Below, one piece after another: positions 31,477 to 43,711 of a DNA stretch of 64,000 nt. How positions within the stretch are numbered: the stretch's first letter is position 1; the number at the start of each line of letters is the position of its first letter. The notes under the pieces are model-generated. The model had not been told where the DNA came from. It made no database searches and worked only from the letters and a program-made list of their open reading frames with translations. Location of the stretch: NCBI GenBank assembly GCA_963970005.1, contig CAXAMN010006502.1, positions 2,164-66,163 of the forward strand, written 5' to 3'. Source of the DNA: Durusdinium trenchii (Eukaryota > Sar > Dinophyceae > Suessiales > Symbiodiniaceae). The translations under genes were made by a program, and so were the position numbers.

Positions 31477-32201
31477 CAGAGTCTATGGCTCTTGGCTTTG
31501 CATCTAGTGGCAAAGAGAGAGTGTCTACAAAGGATCTGAATAGCAGTTTTCAGTCCACTGCCGAATTGTCGTTTCTGATCTTTTTGATTTGCATGATCAT
31601 TGCAGGAACTGCTTATCTCAATTACTTTGCCCAAGACATATCAAATGTTTTTGAGATTGCCTCTTTTGCTGTCCATCATGTCATTGATGGCTTTACCATT
31701 GCTCAGTGGTTTGTGCACATGTTCTGTCTTCCAGTTCTGTGGCATTCCTTCGCAGCAGCCTTTCGCATCTTATCTTTCACTTCTACCCTTGGGTCCGACT
31801 TGCTGTGCTCTTGGCCGCTTTGCTCCGACGTCTTAGATGTCAGGGGTTGTCTGTCCCTGTTTTTGCCGGCTCTCTCGAGTCCTTTCGCCTGTCTTTTTTG
31901 CATGTTCTTTTGCATTCTCGGTCCTGCACCTTGGCATTTAGCCAACACTGTCTTCTCGCACCGTATCATTGTTGCCGCAGGTCGTGTCGAAGGACGGCGA
32001 TATAGACTTGTCCGTGCGTGGCGTCGAAGCCGGGTGTCCAGGCCCAACACCATGGTTCGTCGCTTTCGTTCCTTTGTGACACGTTTGATGCTGTTCTTCT
32101 TTGTTGTTATGTTGCTCACGTGCACTCGTCTTCTGTCGGTTGGGGACTTCCAATGGCTCCCAAAACGCACCTACGCAGATGCTCTGGTGAGACCTTTTTG
32201 A
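31477..32201 (+). pseudogene. F1-1 membrane-type 5' ORF, fused in frame to LHC codons
   Basis: Frame open from 31404 through LHC codons into F1. Hydrophobic segments include LSFLIFLICMIIAGTAYLNY and LFFFVVMLLTCTRLL, flanking a basic stretch (VEGRRYRLVRAWRRSRVSRP). The same layout, hydrophobic - RCRFIGGRRF-like basic - hydrophobic, is present in F1-2 (50010-50370) and F1-3 (57690-58020). Function unknown; conservation in three copies argues that it is a real part of F1. It may continue into ORF1 in the intact element. Confidence 0.5.
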
Positions 32202-32202
32202 T

Positions 32203-32880
32203 TCACATCTTGGGTTGATCTTTAGCAATGGGACTTTCGGAATCAGAGTACAAGCACATGAAGTAGCGAATGCCAGAAAAGTTTTTGCTTCTTCTGATCC
32301 TCGTTTTGCTGACGCAAACCGTGGCACGGTTGGCCGACGCTGCTAACAATGGATCTTTCAACAAAACATGTGTAACCATGAGACTGCTTTCATTCAAGCC
32401 TGCTGCAATCAAGTCACGGTTATTTTCACCTGGCAGGACAACAGCTAGGGGAGACTTGCTCCGAACAGTGCACGTTTCACAAAAAAGCTGGCGAGTAAGC
32501 AGTGTAATGCCCGAGGCATTGGTGCGAAAGTCGTCCGGTGACAGCTGCTTCAAGTCACCCTCAACATTCTGCATGTCAAGTTGCAAGTCAATCCATCTGG
32601 AGCGAACAGGTACATCGATTTTCTTTGGCTTTGAGGTACGAAGAGTCGGTTGCGACTTTTGCTTCAAGTAGGCCGCCCAAGCGTCATACTCTGGATTAGG
32701 TCCATTGCCGGGTGTGTGATTTCTTGAATTAAGACTCGGCAGTTCTTGCTTTCAAAGTACTGCTCCGGTGGAGAATTTTCAGCAAGCAGGATCCAGGTGG
32801 TCATTCCATCACCTGAGATGATCTGCCTTTGCGGCAAAACACGCCAGCCACCTTTCCAGGAAGCGAACTGAGAGATGATC
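32203..32880 (-). pseudogene. F1-1 ORF1 segment, inverted
   Basis: On the minus strand, WILLAENSPPEQYFESKNCR followed by VLIQEI matches the F1-2 ORF1 segment WTVKADDSPPAARIILPIDI followed by KVVIEKI. SSLMVTHVLLKDPLLAASA matches CHETTLTLKDPVLGKVFPR. Neighbouring ORF1 and ORF2 parts are on the plus strand, so this block has been flipped inside the element. Breakpoints near 32203 and 32870-32885. Confidence 0.55.
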
Positions 32881-32884
32881 TCAT

Positions 32885-33077
32885 GCCTTGTTGTACTGAC
32901 ACAGAGAAAAGGTTGACACACCGTCTGGAAGATGGCTTTAGTCAGGTCCTCAGTCAGCTTCAAGCACTCTCCGCGCCGGCCATTGCTAATGCACCAGCCC
33001 AGGGTGCAAAGCGTTCTGAACCTATGCAAACGCCGCACAAGGGTGGTCCAAAAAAGGAATCTCGCATTGAAAGCTAG
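32885..33077 (+). pseudogene. F1-1 ORF1 C-terminus
   Basis: HRLEDGFSQVLSQLQALSAP followed by a Lys-rich tail resembles the end of the F1-2 ORF1 part (LTSQHNEVMNMLRALSLGSS, then PGKSKRGSHN). Plus strand, so outside the inversion. Confidence 0.5.
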
Positions 33078-33119
33078 ACGCTTCACCGCTTATGTTGCCA
33101 ACTGTTTCTTCGGATATGC

Positions 33120-35576
33120 TTCGTGGAAGTCGGGGAGGGGGTGCTCCTCGGCGTCGTTTACATGGAAAGCAGAATGTGTGGTCTTCAGTTGATGCCCACC
33201 TTGTCCAATGTGGTTTGCAACGAATCTCGGTGCCAGCTGATGCCATTGCAGCACATTGTGCCTTCTCTCATCGTGAGCTTCGCCTTGCATTATCTTCGAG
33301 AGCATATCAATACATTCGCTTCCTTTTTTACGGAAGATGAAGACATCAATGCTTATCTCACAGCAATGGCACTGCCTGGAACTTGGGGTGATTCCTTGGT
33401 CTTAACGGCGGCTGCGGTGCTTCTCCAGGCCCCGATCCATGTTGCTCAATCACTGGTATACATATAATCACACCTTCGCATGCAACTGGTGACTTTGTCT
33501 GGGTCGCGTACGACGGTTCCACACATTATGATTCGGTGCATATACTTCAGTGTTCTCTAAACGAAATCGCAATGGCTTCCTCTGAGAAGTCTTCAAGTGT
33601 TAGTAAGCAGCTTGATCCGTCTTGTATTGCAGCTCCTGTTTTTGATGCCAGATGTAATTCTGTAGCAGGTTCTGACTCTTGGGTGATCATGTCTGCTAAC
33701 ATCACTAGTTTCAATTCGCAACAGGATTCTTTGTTGGAACTTCCCTTCGATATTGTTGCTATTCAAGAGACCCGCCACACGTCCAAAACACAACAAGGCT
33801 ACTCGGCTTTTTTAAAAAGAATGGGTTCAACTCTGTCTGGGGTAAGCCTCAGCCTTTTCGTGCTGCAAAATCATCCCTTCATTCCAGCACTGGCCTTAAT
33901 GGTCGACCGGGCGGTGTTGCCATAGTCGCCCGCTCGCATATACCCTTACAGTTCATCCCTCCTGGTGATGGCCCTATTCGGAAAATGTTGTTTCATTCAT
34001 GCAGGTGGACACGTGCTGTCGCCGCGTACGGCAATTGTAAAAGTCTACTTCACATTTTTTCCGTTTATGGTTTCACTGGCCAGTATGGTCACTCAACTGT
34101 TGCCGAGCTATATAAATGAGTCCTTTCTTCATGATCTGCTTGAGATAGTTATTGCACTTGGACCTGATGCCCCGGTTCTCATCCTGGGTGATATTAATAT
34201 TGAGCCTCAGGAAAGTCCAGTACTTTCTCAAGAACATGCTAATGGTCTTATTTGGGAGCCCGATCGGGGCCTACTTTTTTCCCTCGCACGGCAAGCCTCG
34301 CAGGATTGACGTAGCCTTTGCAACTAAAGCAGCGGCGGCAACAATTGCCTCCTACTCCGCTCTTGAAGATAGTGGTTTACCTGGTCACCTCCCTATCGCA
34401 TTGCAACTCGATATTCCGAATTTCTCTGAGCTTGTTCCCCGCATTCGTAAGCCTGCTCGATTTCCTGAAGTCATTCCCTCCCAGCCCGAGCTCGCACTTC
34501 AGATTTCTACTGAAATCAGCCCTCAAGTGAATGATGTCTACACACATTTTTGTAGGATCGCTGAACAGTACCTTGCCACTGCCTCAGGTTTCTGTTCGCT
34601 TAAGTATAAAGGTCGAGGTCGAAAACCTAAGATAGTTCTTGAGCCTCGCTTTTCGCCCCAATCGCCTGCCGGGCACGGCTGTGAAGGGACGATGCTTCGT
34701 AGACTAGAATTTTTAAGACGCTTGGAGCAACTTAAGCATTACTGTGTCAAAGGCTGTGCTTCCTCTTGTAAAGCTGTTAGATTGTGGGACATTGTTTGTA
34801 AGAGCGAAGTTTTGTTGAATTCACATTCTATTTCCTTCCCATCCCTTGCATTCCCCAGTTTGGATGCACTGTCTTGCATGATCGATGAACTGCAGCATGT
34901 TGTCCAAAAAACTCAGGCAGCTGAAACCTCAGCTAAGGTTGCAGCAGCTCGCACAAACTTTCAGCAAGATTGGAAAGAGGGTCCTTCAGTTGTTTATTCT
35001 AGGGTTGATCCCCAGATTCATTCAGCTGCATATCTTTTGCAGGATTCGGACGGAAGGCTGACTGGAAATTTTTGTGACTTGGAACGGCTGCTTCGCGCTG
35101 CGTGGCTCCCATTCTTTGACAAGTATTCTTCACAGTCTGAGCCTTCTCGGCAGGATTTTGTAAGTAGGTATCAAGCTTATTTTCCTGATCCGGCACCAAT
35201 GCCGCTTCGTCCTTTCACCTCCCGTGGTCTCCGGGCAATTTTATCCCGAATGAAGATTCACTCTGCTTGCGGTCCTGATTCCTGGAGTGTCGCGGACCTC
35301 CGTAACTTGCCGGATTGTATCTTTGATTTGTTGCCTGACCTATTTAATGCGATTGAATCTCAACAAGATTGGCCCGAGCTGCTCAAATTTGGCTTCTGCT
35401 CATGAATTCTAAAGGACCTCGGGGATGTGTCTCCCTTGGGACAGCGTCCCCTGGGTGTCATGTCCGTCCTATATCGTTTATATTGTGCATATCGTCTTCA
35501 AGATGTACTAAAGTGGCAAAGTCAAGTGATTCATGATTCACAGTTTGGCTTCCGCCCGGGTTTTTCCGGCACGGTG
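33120..35576 (+). pseudogene. F1-1 ORF2: OTU remnant, EEP endonuclease, partial RT
   Basis: OTU remains: NTFASFFTEDEDINAYLTAM then WGDSLVLTAAAVLLQAPIHV and, after a frameshift, DFVWVAYDGSTHYDSVHI (the His-box region). The Cys loop is scrambled (VPADAIAAHCAF). Endonuclease: VIMSANITSFNSQQDSL near 33690, IVAIQETRHTS, then after frameshifts APVLILGDINIEPQESP near 34170, RRIDVAFATKAAAA and LPGHLPIAL. RT begins ACGPDSWSVADLRNLPD near 35270, then shifts to VIHDSQFGFRPGF and stops near 35576. Catalytic RT motifs A to C are missing. At least five frameshifts. Confidence 0.75.
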
Positions 35577-35875
35577 ACTATGTGCCTCCCGAGGGGCGTG
35601 CCGGGAAGCTGCTTTTGTTACAGTTACTGAAGTGACTGTTAGCAGACTAAACATAGTACCTTCACGGGTGCATTGGCTGTTCCGCGGGGTGACCAGTGCA
35701 TCCGGTGCTGATGCGTCAGCGCAAAAATCCTACCCCGAGCGATGCAGTGACATGTGTTTAAAACAACCACAGCCTTGCATCAGTGCAGTCGCCAGTGATA
35801 GCTGTGGCCGTGGGAGAATTCGGAGGCGACTTCATCGCCCTTCTTGTCAACTGCCACTTGGGCAATTGACCTTTG

Positions 35876-37819
35876 GCACCATGAACGTCCAATCATTGAG
35901 GATTGATTGCACATCGTGAAAAACTTCAAGCCCTGGTGTTGTCCTTAAGGGAGCACAAGGTCCATATCTGCTGTCTTCAGGAGATGCGCAGTTCCAGCTC
36001 CCAGCCTGAAATTTTTTACATTGAGGAGTTTTGCTTCATTGTGTTTGGAAAAGTCGCGGTGGTCCTTATTAATTCTTTAGCACGTCTTTGGGAGCAAAAC
36101 GGCACAGAAGTTTTGACCAGACCAGAAGGAGCCTCGGAACGTTTGCTTACTGTAATCTTTCCATTTTCTGACTTGCAATTGGCAGTGACATCATCATACA
36201 CTCCCTCAACACAATATATTGGGGATAAAAGAGCACTCTACACACAGTGCCTGATGCAACATCGATCCCTGAAAGCCAGCGGTTATGTGCAACTCTGGGC
36301 CGGCGACTTCAATGGCCATATCGCGAAAGGCGATGGGCCTTCGCCGCAATGCGGTGACTATGGCCTCACCAAGACAGCCACAACTGCAGGAGGCAAGGCG
36401 TTCTGTGAATGGCTTGCTAGCACTGACCTTGCCCTATGTGACTCCTTCCAGGCCATAGCAGCTCGTGGAACGTGGATGCATACCAGGACAAAGGAGTTTT
36501 ATGAACTGGATTGGATGTTGGTTGATCAAGAACGCTTGCATCAAGTTCAACCTCGCATGCGCTCGGTGCCTGGTATAGCGGATCATCGCATGAAGATTCT
36601 CGGCGTTCACTTGGGTTCACTCGACAATCGGGCAGCTCGCCAGAAAAGAGGACAACTCTGGCGCAGCTTGGGTAGGTCAGCTCCTGGACACCAAAAACTG
36701 AACATGGAACTTTTTCGTGGTACTGCACCAGCCGCAGTTGCAATTCGAAAGGAATTTAGTCATCAGATTGAGCATGTGCTTGCAGCAATGGACATTCCGT
36801 CGCCTCCTTCCTCACATACCTTGATTTCTGAAGATGCAGCCGTGGAAGGGTGGGCGGAAAGTGACACATCCATAGCACATTTTTATACTGATGGCAGTTA
36901 CACAGCAGCTACTGACGGCAACAACGCACTTTGTGGCAGCGGGGTTCAACTTTGGATTCACAGATATAGCTATGATGCCTGCAGACCGGTTTCTCTGACT
37001 CGTACCGGGGCGTCTCGACTCTCAAACAATGTGGCTGAACTGGATGCCATTTTTATGACTTTGGAGTGGTTAAAATGTCATCAGATCATGGTTAAAAGGG
37101 CAGTCATCCATTATGACAGTGAATACGGAATGCATGTCTCTACTGGACAATGGCGTGCGCTGAAGAATCTTCCGTTGGTGGGTCGAATCAAGGAACTGAT
37201 ACAGCAACTCAACATCCCACTGCAATGGCGATGGATCCGAGGACACACTTCTCATCCGGGGAATGAAGCAGCAGACAAGTTGGCAGGGCAAGGTGCTTCA
37301 GGAATGACACAGCTGTTGCCGATTTTTTCCCAAACCTCAGAGGGCTGGCGCCGCGAGCGGTTGCGTGGTAAATATACACCTCCTCCTTCGACAGAACATG
37401 TAGAGCAAACTGCTTGTGCACCAGCGCTTCAACAACCTTCCCTTTCTTGGGACGCCTTGTCTCAACTTCTGGTACACGTTGCAAGCAACCTGATTGGGAC
37501 TCGACCGGCGCAAGCTTTGTGGACGCCTTACACACCTGCGGATCGTGCAACCTTAGATTTAATGCAGAGACAAGTGGCGCAGACGTTTGATGAGCTAACC
37601 AAAGCGGCTTCGGTCCATGAACGGGTTCAGGCTGCAAAACATCATCAAGCTGCCAAACGTCGAAAACAAAGTTTTCAACGTTCTTGTCGCAAACCCTGGT
37701 TACAACAGGTAGTTCGGGAACTGGAAGAATGTGCTGAGTGTGGCTCATGGGGGCGATTATTGGTTGCTGAAACGTATCGGTGTTACAGTTCAAGGTACCC
37801 CAGCAGAAGGCAGGTCTGA
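35876..37819 (+). CDS. F2-1 EEP endonuclease plus RNase H
   Basis: The endonuclease begins in a short upstream frame, LTFGTMNVQSLR, then one frameshift leads into a 638-codon frame from 35903. EEP motifs: HICCLQEMRSSSS, YVQLWAGDFNGHIAKGD, YELDWMLVDQER and GIADHRMKILG, covering about residues 1-245. A complete RNase H domain follows (about 325-480): HFYTDGSYTAATDGNNAL, SNNVAELDAIFMTLEWL, VIHYDSEYGMHV and WRWIRGHTSHPGNEAADKL, giving the D-E-D and final H..N..D acids. RNase H normally lies after RT in LINEs; here it precedes it. The frame ends at 37819, overlapping the RT frame. Confidence 0.85.
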
Positions 37820-39940
37820 TTTTAGCGCAGAACAACTCCGTACGCATGCTCTGAAAGTTGGACAGCAGACTGCACCGGACTTCGACATGTTGAGAAACGA
37901 AATTCCACAAAGGCCTCTGCAGGAATCATTGGGTGCTCCTCCTACTGATGAAGAAGTTTTGGCAGCAATTTATGCTTTGCGAGAAAGTGCACCAGGTCCT
38001 GACGGTGTTACCATGTTGATGTTGAGGTCAGCTGGACCTCGGGCAATTTGGCAGGTACGCTTGCTCATTCATCAATATTGGCGCACTGATCCTTCTGAAT
38101 GGGAATCCACTGCTCGACAGCTTATTGGCATTCCACTATATAAAGGAGATGGAGACCGACGTGACCTAGACAACTACAGGTTTATTATGTTGATCAATGT
38201 TATTTCTCGTGTCATGGGTCGCCTAGTTGCCACAAGGATTCAACAATGGGCAGAACAAAACAACTTGTATGGTCAGTGGCAATGGGGTTTTCGACGAGGT
38301 TCTTGCATTGATGTCTTATTTGCTCCTTCGAACAGTAGTTGAATTGGCAGCGGCTGTCCCTTCCAGCGATTCCCCTGAACGAGGCCAGCAGTATGACAAC
38401 TTGGTGATCATCATGTTTGTTATAATGAAAGCCTACAGCAAGGTTCAGCGAGATGCATCTTGGTTTGCTTTTCAACGTCTTGGGATGCCAGACTCATTTC
38501 TCCGAATCCTCCGCGGTCTTCATGAATTTTCTGAGTATCGCATGCGCACTCCAGGACAAGACAGTGATGTTTTTGCCATGATGCTTGGGTTTCGTGAAGG
38601 TTGTTGCTCCTCACCTGCGTTATACAATCTATGGCATTGTTTAGCGACGCAGCACTATCGCAAATTGGAAGAGAACTTTTTGTCAGAACATCAACGTGCA
38701 GCACTGGAACTACAAGGTCTGCAGGGCCGACCCTTCCATTTGCGTGTCCGCGGTATTCCTAGAACAAATTGTCAGTCTATTCAACGTGTTCGCTTAGGGG
38801 GCATCACTTTTGCGGATGACACTTCACTATGTTGTAGACGCAGCACCTGTGAACAACAAGAACAAGTACTACGACAGACTCTGCAGCAGTGGGGCGAAGT
38901 CATCAAGGAGACAAAAACAAAGAGGTTGTTAGTAGGACCATCCACCGATTCCCCTGAATTCTCTACGGTGGACTCTGCAAAACTGCTAGGTGGCTTCTTT
39001 CAACCGGATAGCCAAGACGTTGTGGCGCAACTTGAAAAGACAACTTCCTCGTTTTGGTCTCAACCGAAAACTGCGTGGTAGGCAAATTTCTGCAGCTGTG
39101 GTCAGGTGCTTGATTTATGGAGTGCAATGTCGCGAAGTTTGTGGAGCTACAGTGCGGACATGGCAAGCCTGGCTTAACAGTGTCGCTCGAGAGGCAACCA
39201 AGACCCGATTGCAAGAGATGCATGATTCTAAACTGACCCAGCAGGATGTGAATAAGTCATTAGGTATTTGGTCGATCAAGATTTACATAGGACAAGCACA
39301 ACTGCAATATTTGGGGCATGTTTCTTGTCTTTCTCCTGACAGACCTGAACGCATTGCGTTGTTTGGTTGGCTACCGCATGAACTTCCACTGAACACAGGC
39401 AAAAGTGGCACTAAGTCTCGCAGACAACTATGGCAACGTCTTTTGGAACTCATGTTTTTACACCACAGCACGCCTCCATCTCAGGTGGCTGCCACTTGCT
39501 CAGCGGGATGGTGGTGCTTACTGGAAATCACTGATGAAACAATGGTGCAAACAGCAGCTGGCAGTGGTCCATCAGGACACGTGGGCAGAACGTCACAAAG
39601 ACCTCTCCAAACAACGTCGAACCGAAGCAGCTGAAGAGCGAGTTTTTGCAGAACTGGGAGCCAAAGCAGTCGGTGGCGGTAAGTTTGCTTGTCCGCATTG
39701 TTGCGATCCTCCAGTGATGATGCTTCCCAAAAGTTTGCGACCGCGCATTCAGGTTTGCAAAGATCTGCCCATTGAAGTCCGGCAGCGTCAAGCTCAGCAG
39801 CGAACTACATACACTGGTAAAAAACACAAAACTGAATTATCCACTGCAGCCCCCTCTTCGTCTTCCTTCCCTCCGGCTCCTATGATCCCTTCCCAGAAGT
39901 CTGAGGCGCAACCACGCCCTGTTGGCAAACATGCTTAGAC
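37731..39940 (+). pseudogene. F2-1 reverse transcriptase, several frameshifts
   Basis: Frame 37731-38342: ALRESAPGPDGVTMLMLRSA, then IGIPLYKGDGDRRDLDNYRF and QWQWGFRRGS. Frame 38227-39081: motif B GFREGCCSSPALYNLWH and motif C ITFADDTSL (about 38800-38825). Motif A is disrupted at the frameshift near 38330-38410. Then LIYGVQCREVCGATVRTWQ and LGHVSCLSPDRPERIALFGW, the LINE post-RT region, and FACPHCCDPP near 39690. Confidence 0.8.
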
Positions 39941-40360
39941 GTCGCCTGACTACCAAAACTCCAGCAGCAGAGGTGGCTTCACCTGCAACGACCAAAACTG
40001 TAGCTCCATGTGGAGACTGGACTTTGGAGTACTTGCATTCCATTCGGCAGCAGTACAAAGCCAAAAATCCTCGAAGACAAATCACTTCAACTGACTTGCC
40101 AAAACCGCCTGCGCCAGAAGGTTGGACAGAAGTTACTCGATGTTGGTTTTGCAGAGAAGTTTTTGACAGTGCCGAAGCCAGAAACAAACATGTTCGTGCC
40201 TGCGGCAGCATGCCGTACAATTTGTGGTCGAGACGGGTTCGCATTTTGCAATATGATGCCAGACATTCTCTTTTTTCTTGCCAACACTGTGGGACCCAAC
40301 TGTATACTGCTAAAGCCAAGAAAAACCACCCAACTGAATCTGCCCTTTTTGCATTCCTAA
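39922..40360 (+). CDS. F2-1 C-terminal zinc-finger part
   Basis: CWFCREVFDSAEARNKHVRAC near 40140 is a C-x2-C-x12-H-x4-C finger (21 residues here with the last Cys: CWFCREVFDSAEARNKHVR, then AC). Next comes FSCQHCGTQLYTAKAKKNH near 40275. The order and spacing match the F2-2 fingers at 48205-48415, where CHFCLEQFQ and CPHCHIKFWTAHAKGRH stand. Probably the nucleic-acid-binding tail of the RT polyprotein. The last finger has lost its closing Cys. Confidence 0.65.
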
Positions 40361-40457
40361 GTGATGTGCATGTGGAGTACCTCAACTTTTTTTATTTGAC
40401 TTTGCCTTCGGAGCATTTTGCTTGCCTCAAACTTTTTGAGAGTAGTTTTGTGCCCTT

Positions 40458-41169
40458 GTGTCTCAACTGGTATCAGCCATGCCAACTGCAGCTGAGCTTG
40501 TCCAAAAGGCTGACGAGCTTCGCAAGAATGGTTCTGCGGCAGCAGCACCTGTTCGTGAGGCCAAGCAACCTAGGACTCAGCTGCCTGCAGGCAAGGAGGA
40601 CACCTTTGAGCGGCTGCTGAGATTCACGTTGTACCAACAGAATCAAGTAGAAAACCTACAATGTGGCGCCACAGTGGTCTACATCGTGCACGACGCTAGA
40701 TTGAAGACCGGCATGGTGGACTCCATGAAGCTTTGGGAAGACTCCCGACCAGTCGTATCACAGGAGGACCGTGTTAAGGGCATTTGGCACCCACATCCTC
40801 TTGGTGACCGAAAAGTTTTTCTCCTCCTTGTTGCATGCCTGCGCTGACCTAGGGCCTCTCGAGGGCACCAATTTGGGTGCTTCCCTGAAAAAGATGGCTT
40901 CCCTTGATACAGAGCTCCTCTTGGTGTTTGCGGGCAACTTCGCTCCGCGTTTTCCCACTCCACGAGAAGGTCGCCCATGGGTCTTCGAGATGGTGGTCGG
41001 TGCACTGGCCACTGATGAGTTCAGAAAGCATCTCGGCGGTTTGATCCAAGCTTCGGAGCAGATGAAAGACAAAGTGATTCGCATTGAGATGGCACGCAAG
41101 GGCCAAACTGAGTTGAAGAAGGCGTTGTGGGACGACCTTCGGAACATCCAGCAGTCCAGAGGGCAGTAG
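40458..41169 (+). pseudogene. F2-1 downstream ORF, one frameshift
   Basis: A first frame (40458-40847) reads TFERLLRFTLYQQNQVENLQ, LQCGATVVYIVHDARL and HPHPLGDRKVFLLLVACL. A second frame (40771-41169) carries it on: DTELLLVFAGNFAPRFPTP and ALWDDLRNIQQSRGQ. It aligns with 48557-49250 (FLKDLLRFTL, HPWGHKKVFTMVILLK, ENRVWKFEILP). The ORF lies about 100 bases after the zinc-finger end in both F2 copies, which points to an F2 protein encoded 3' of RT. No domain recognised. Confidence 0.6.
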
Positions 41170-41188
41170 GTGGCCAACTTGGCCCTGC

Positions 41189-42314
41189 GTGATGGAAGTG
41201 GGGGTCGCTCGGCCCGTGGGTCGACGGGAGGGCAAATGGCTCCAGGAGGAATTTATGGCCGATCTCCGCTCCGCGGACATCCCCCTTTCTACCTGGCTGC
41301 ACTTCGCCCGACAGGAGAATGGTAAGCTCTGGCGCCAGAAAGTATATCAAGCTGCCGCCTGGACGGCCCCGGTGTTTCCGCGGCCCAATTTCTCCCCTCC
41401 GACGCAGCGGGCTGGCCCCCGCAGGCCTGACCGGCAGGTGCGCCGAAATTTCTCCCAAACCACTCAGTTTTGTCTAGAACATCTACCTGAACGTATCTCG
41501 GACAGTTCCTCCGCCCTCCTAGCCCGCGAACACGAGCTCGGTGGCCGTTGTGCTCTGGTGACGCATCTGGTCCAGCTGTTTCATGCTGCTTATGGCAACG
41601 GCTGACGCTGGCTCTCTTCTAGCACACCTTGACTCGTTACCGGATTGGGCCGAATGTGTGTCTCATCCAAACGATCTGCTGCTCCTGTTACTCCTGGTGG
41701 GATCTATGCTTCGCTGTCGCTCCGTGCCTGAGTTGCCGGAGGCCCCGCCCGCCCGGTATCGTCTGTCTGGTAAACAGCCTGCTCCTCGTCTTACCGACCC
41801 GCATTATATCCCGCCGGTTGCTGCCGCTCCTCCCCGAGTGTTCCCGCCCCGCATGACCATCCGACCTGAAAACCGGTACCGCATTCATAGCACCGGGGCC
41901 TTTCCCTGTTCCCTCTGCAACCGCCTTTTCCCTAGTGGTAGCTCTCTTGCCTCTCATGTCCGCCTAACACATACTGAGGGTACCTTCCGGGAGGCTGGTT
42001 TTGGGTGCTCCTGCTGTCCTCGGATTTTTCGTCGAGAAAGTGCTCTCCGTTCCCACTTAAAGGTTGATCATGCCGCTGATACGCTTGCTGAAATCTGCCC
42101 ACACTGCCAGGGGGTGTTTCCTGGTCGACCCACCATGCTGCTTCACCTCGCCCAAGACCATGAAGTCACAAGTTTTATCTACCCTATGCCGTGTCCGCTG
42201 TGTGTCCAACACAACCGTCTTCCCGCCCCCGTTATGAGTAACCCCTTGACGTTTAAACGCCACCGTACTTCCTGTCACATGCGCGACTACCCAATTCGAG
42301 TTCATGAATCCTAG
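41189..42314 (+). pseudogene. F3-2 zinc-finger ORF, one frameshift
   Basis: The frame 41189-41605 (FPRPNFSPPTQRAGPRRPD; RRNFSQTTQFCLEHLPERIS) stops after a small deletion near 41595. The frame 41583-42314 continues with DAGSLLAHLDSLPDWAE and fingers CSLCNRLFPSGSSLASH, CSCCPRIFRRESALRSH and CPHCQGVFPGRPTMLLH. Compared with the intact 1262-2341 ORF, about five residues (GPGWRDF) are damaged at the join. Otherwise the copies are highly similar. Confidence 0.75.
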
Positions 42315-42406
42315 GGTGTATTGGATACGTATTGTCCTTTTCCCTTGGCTTTGTACATTCCTCAGACTGATCGGCTCGAACCTGCTGTGCCCTGCCTTCC
42401 GGGTCC

Positions 42407-43130
42407 ATGCCGTCTGGTAGCAGCGCGCGAGGTAGAAGCCCTGTTCAGCAGAAGGATTTCCGAAAGGCTCGGATGAGTTGGCCAACACCAAGGATCGGGT
42501 GGAGCAACTGGAAAAGCGCTTGGGCAGCGTTGGCGACCTGGCAGTCCAGACTGCCCAGGACGTTGCGGTCCTCAGAGCCGAACTCCAAGTGGTGTTCTTC
42601 GCGAGTGGATCTGCGCGCGCTGCCCTGGCAGCAGAGCTGGCCGACTATAATGAGGGCAAAGCCGCCGTGGCCAATGGCACGGCGGACAGAGGCGCACCAC
42701 TCAAGGTACGTATGTACCGGACACTCCTCCGTTGTGTGGAAGAGCAGGCCACGCCCTACCCAGCCACACAGGAGAGTGTTCGGGCACTTCGGTCCTTCGA
42801 TGCCTCTTGGGCGATTGGCAGCCTGTCGAACGCCAACAGGCCACCTCCGGAAGGCAAACCCTGGGTACTGCTATGTACCTTTGCCGCGTCGGAGAGCGGC
42901 CGTGCACTTCGTCGTCTTTGGGGTGCGGCCCCCCTTGCCACCCTGTGGACCAAGCAGCCTGATGGACAATGGCCCCCTGTGGGGGTCAAACCCGGGGTTC
43001 TGCGCCCTTCTCGGAAGGTCGTTGTTGCAGCTGATGCTGTCGGCATTCAACTTAAAGGCAAAGGTTTCGGAAAAGGTGCCGGCCCCTCCAAAGCGGTCCG
43101 CCAGTGGCGATGGCGATGGTTCTCGACGCA
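42407..43130 (+). pseudogene. F3-2 coiled-coil ORF, one frameshift
   Basis: ATG at 42407 (PSGSSARGRSPV), then a frameshift near 42470. From 42478 the frame runs TKDRVEQLEKRLGSVGDLAV, CTFAASESGRALRRLWGAA and a Lys/Gly-rich tail (LKGKGFGKGAG). After about 43130 the frame is open but runs through T-rich leader repeats and is not credible protein. Confidence 0.7.
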
Positions 43131-43187
43131 GTCGACGCCGTTCCTTGGCTTGTACCTTTTCTGGCTCCTGCCTCTATCATCTTATAG

Positions 43188-43312
43188 TGCGTTTCCGGTC
43201 TCGTCCGGGCGCGGGGTCCGGTCTCGTCCAGGCCCCTACTTCACATTTTCTAGTGGGTTTCCGGTCTTGTCCGGGCCCCTCAGCCGGTTTCCGGTCTTGT
43301 CCGGGACCTTCC
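43188..43312. repeat. Short direct repeats in the F3-2 leader
   Basis: Four related units of tttccggtctcgtccggg, partly separated by unique sequence. One unit is present in F3-1 near 3181. Confidence 0.7.
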
Positions 43313-43711
43313 ATCCGTGCCTCTGTGGCGGGTGCTGGGCTCTGGGTTTGGGGTGCTGTCTGCCGATGTGCTGGCTTGGTGCGTGGATCAGGGACAGTCT
43401 GCCTGCTGGTGCTCCTTCCCCCCACTTTCTCCGCTGTCCTCGACTGACGCTGTCTCTTTCCGTGTTGGTTGCTATGCATGGTCGGGTACGTCCCACTGAT
43501 GGCCCTGGGTGCTTGCTACTTGTGCCCCCCCCCCCACGTAGATTTACCGCTCTGCTGAAATTTTGTCTTTACAATTTTGGGTTCTACTTTGTCCCCCTAC
43601 ATGTATAGTGGTACAAGGTGTTGTCGCTCGGCCGGAACAACACTGGTACCGAGGAGGATGATGGAACCGCGTGGACTTCAACCGCGGAATCGCGGATGCG
43701 AAGTACCTCCC

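Larger units (their letters stand above)
31477..35576 (+). mobile_element. Non-LTR retrotransposon F1, copy 1, decayed, with internal inversion
   Basis: In order: a membrane-type 5' ORF, an inverted stretch of ORF1 (about 32203-32880), the ORF1 C-terminus, an OTU-like remnant, an EEP endonuclease and the first third of RT. It is cut off near 35576, where F2-1 begins. Confidence 0.75.
35577..41175 (+). mobile_element. Non-LTR retrotransposon F2, copy 1
   Basis: Same architecture as F2-2 (43748-49788): EEP, RNase H, RT, zinc fingers, then a separate downstream ORF. Several frameshifts, so probably inactive. The 5' junction abuts truncated F1-1 and the 3' end abuts F3-2; no target duplication recognised. 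Confidence 0.8.

Noticed and set aside
32203-33086. Two antisense host genes
   Set aside because: They match F1 ORF1 segments and are better read as an inverted piece of F1-1.
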